Assembly: GCA_023128035.1 (NCBI GenBank) | Contig: JAGMES010000171.1 | Location: 1 to 8,795, forward strand | Length of the DNA: 8,795 nt | Reading direction: 5' to 3' | Source: Halanaerobiales bacterium | Lineage (GTDB): Bacteria > Bacillota_F > Halanaerobiia > DY22613 | Shown: positions 7,953 through 8,795 of the stretch, piece by piece | Layout: every line of letters begins with the position of its first letter | Position numbering within the stretch: position 1 is the stretch's first letter | The notes under the pieces: model-generated | What the model saw: only the letters and a program-made list of their open reading frames with translations | Databases searched by the model: none | Told to the model about the DNA's origin: nothing | Program-made: the position numbers and the translations under genes

Positions 7953-8795
7953 ATTAAAAATAGCATTGTTTTATGTGGAAATGATTTGTGGAATCTTAGA
8001 AGGAATCAATGAGTTTGAAGATGAGATTCCTGTTCAAGCTGAGGAAATCCCAGCAGGAATTATCGTACAACCTGGTACTTACCTACTATGTTTTGTTGGT
8101 GATGTTAAACCACAGATTGAAACATTTAATACGCCATTTGGTCTGACTACTGAAACAATGATTGTTTATGGTCAGGGTTTTGGAAATAATGGTGACCTCT
8201 ATTTGAATGGTGAAAAGTTAGAGGTATTAAGCTGGAGCTATAACCGGATTGAGTTTGTGATCTCAGAAGATGCAAAGAGTGGATATCTAACAGTAGAAAC
8301 TGGTGGTTTAAGTAGTGATCCAGTAGAGTTATTGGTTAAAGAGAAAAAGTATTCTGTTAGTCTGTATCCACGTAAACTACTTATCAATCGTGGTGAGGAA
8401 TTGAAGGTAAGCTTTGCGATAACTGGATTTAGTGATGCGATTGACTTTACTATCAAGGGTGTTGCTGTAGGTATGACCTGTCAGTTTGTTAATAGCGATC
8501 TGGATATAGTACCGAACTATACTTTAGAATGTATTTTGACAACTACTGAGGAGATGGAAACAGATACCTATCAGTTAGAGTTAATCGGTCAGGTTGGAGA
8601 TAAGGTACAGAGTTATGAATTTGAAGTAATTGTAGCTGAGTTACCTGAGATTAAGAATCAAGAATTTGCAGAAGGTCGGGTAGGAGTTCAGTATCGAGAT
8701 TGGATAGATGTAGATGGTGGATTTGCTCCATATCAGATTGAGGTTCTTGATAACAGTATGCCTTTAGGTCTAAGAATGGACGAAAATGGAGTTGT
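7948..8795 (+). CDS. Large surface-type protein with IPT/TIG-like domain (3' partial, start uncertain)
   Basis: The frame is open from ATG 7948 to the right edge, giving about 282 residues with no stop. The nearest in-frame stop upstream is at 7906, inside the terminator. Other in-frame starts are GTG 7975 and ATG 7981. None has a convincing Shine-Dalgarno. The N-terminus (MILKIALFYVEMICGILEG...) is only weakly hydrophobic and has no charged signal-peptide head. From about residue 55 the sequence PQIETFNTPFGLTTETMIVYGQGFG, with LYLNGEKLEVLSWS and SGYLTVETGG, resembles an IPT/TIG Ig-like domain. More beta-rich sequence follows, ending in a PYQIEVLDNSMPLGLRMDENG stretch typical of putative-Ig domains (GG..PY....G.LP.GL..). 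Base composition and style match the first gene rather than the middle unit. It may be a paralogue of that gene or a copy whose 5' end was lost. An extracellular role is inferred. Confidence 0.75.
   Translation, partial: MILKIALFYVEMICGILEGINEFEDEIPVQAEEIPAGIIVQPGTYLLCFVGDVKPQIETFNTPFGLTTETMIVYGQGFGNNGDLYLNGEKLEVLSWSYNRIEFVISEDAKSGYLTVETGGLSSDPVELLVKEKKYSVSLYPRKLLINRGEELKVSFAITGFSDAIDFTIKGVAVGMTCQFVNSDLDIVPNYTLECILTTTEEMETDTYQLELIGQVGDKVQSYEFEVIVAELPEIKNQEFAEGRVGVQYRDWIDVDGGFAPYQIEVLDNSMPLGLRMDENGV

Noticed and set aside
8009..8143. Small + strand frame of 45 codons with AGAAGGA before its ATG
   Set aside because: It overlaps the better-supported long frame and reads like a shadow. The Shine-Dalgarno spacing is short and there is no recognisable domain. 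It is kept only as a hint of a possible frameshift.

Overview
The window is AT-rich with every gene on the + strand. It uses a strong AGGAGG ribosome binding site and a GTG start, and it encodes very large exported proteins built from beta-sandwich and beta-propeller modules. This suggests a low-GC Bacillota (Firmicutes), perhaps a clostridial or Halanaerobiales-like lineage. That placement is an inference from style; there is no rRNA or other marker gene here.

Layout. (1) Positions 1-2844 hold the 3' part of a giant surface protein. It is open at the left edge and carries a PQQ/WD-like propeller tail, six Ig-like modules resembling the OmpL47-type domain, then further Ig/PKD-like domains. 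(2) A near-perfect 18-bp hairpin (2861-2901) separates it from the next unit. (3) Positions 2937-7855 are a two-gene unit with a 1-nt overlap. The first gene is a membrane-anchored 1219-residue protein with pre-peptidase-like beta domains and a C-terminal SLT/lysozyme-like catalytic domain. The second is a secreted 419-residue protein with FG-GAP-like (integrin-type propeller) calcium-loop motifs. (4) A strong intrinsic terminator (7884-7929) closes this unit. (5) From about 7948 to the right edge runs the start of another large gene with an IPT/TIG-like domain and beta-rich sequence. It lacks an obvious ribosome binding site or signal peptide.

The most unusual item is the SLT-type domain of the middle gene. 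Its catalytic-glutamate/RYEP half and its SYGxxQ/YNGG half are about 400 residues apart. The insert between them contains three divergent copies of a tryptophan-marked repeat of roughly 100 residues that I do not recognise. The middle unit also looks more AT-rich than the genes on either side, so it may have a separate origin. A plausible reading is an extracytoplasmic peptidoglycan-cleaving enzyme with an elaborated substrate- or partner-binding insert, co-expressed with a secreted propeller partner and set among adhesin-like surface proteins.
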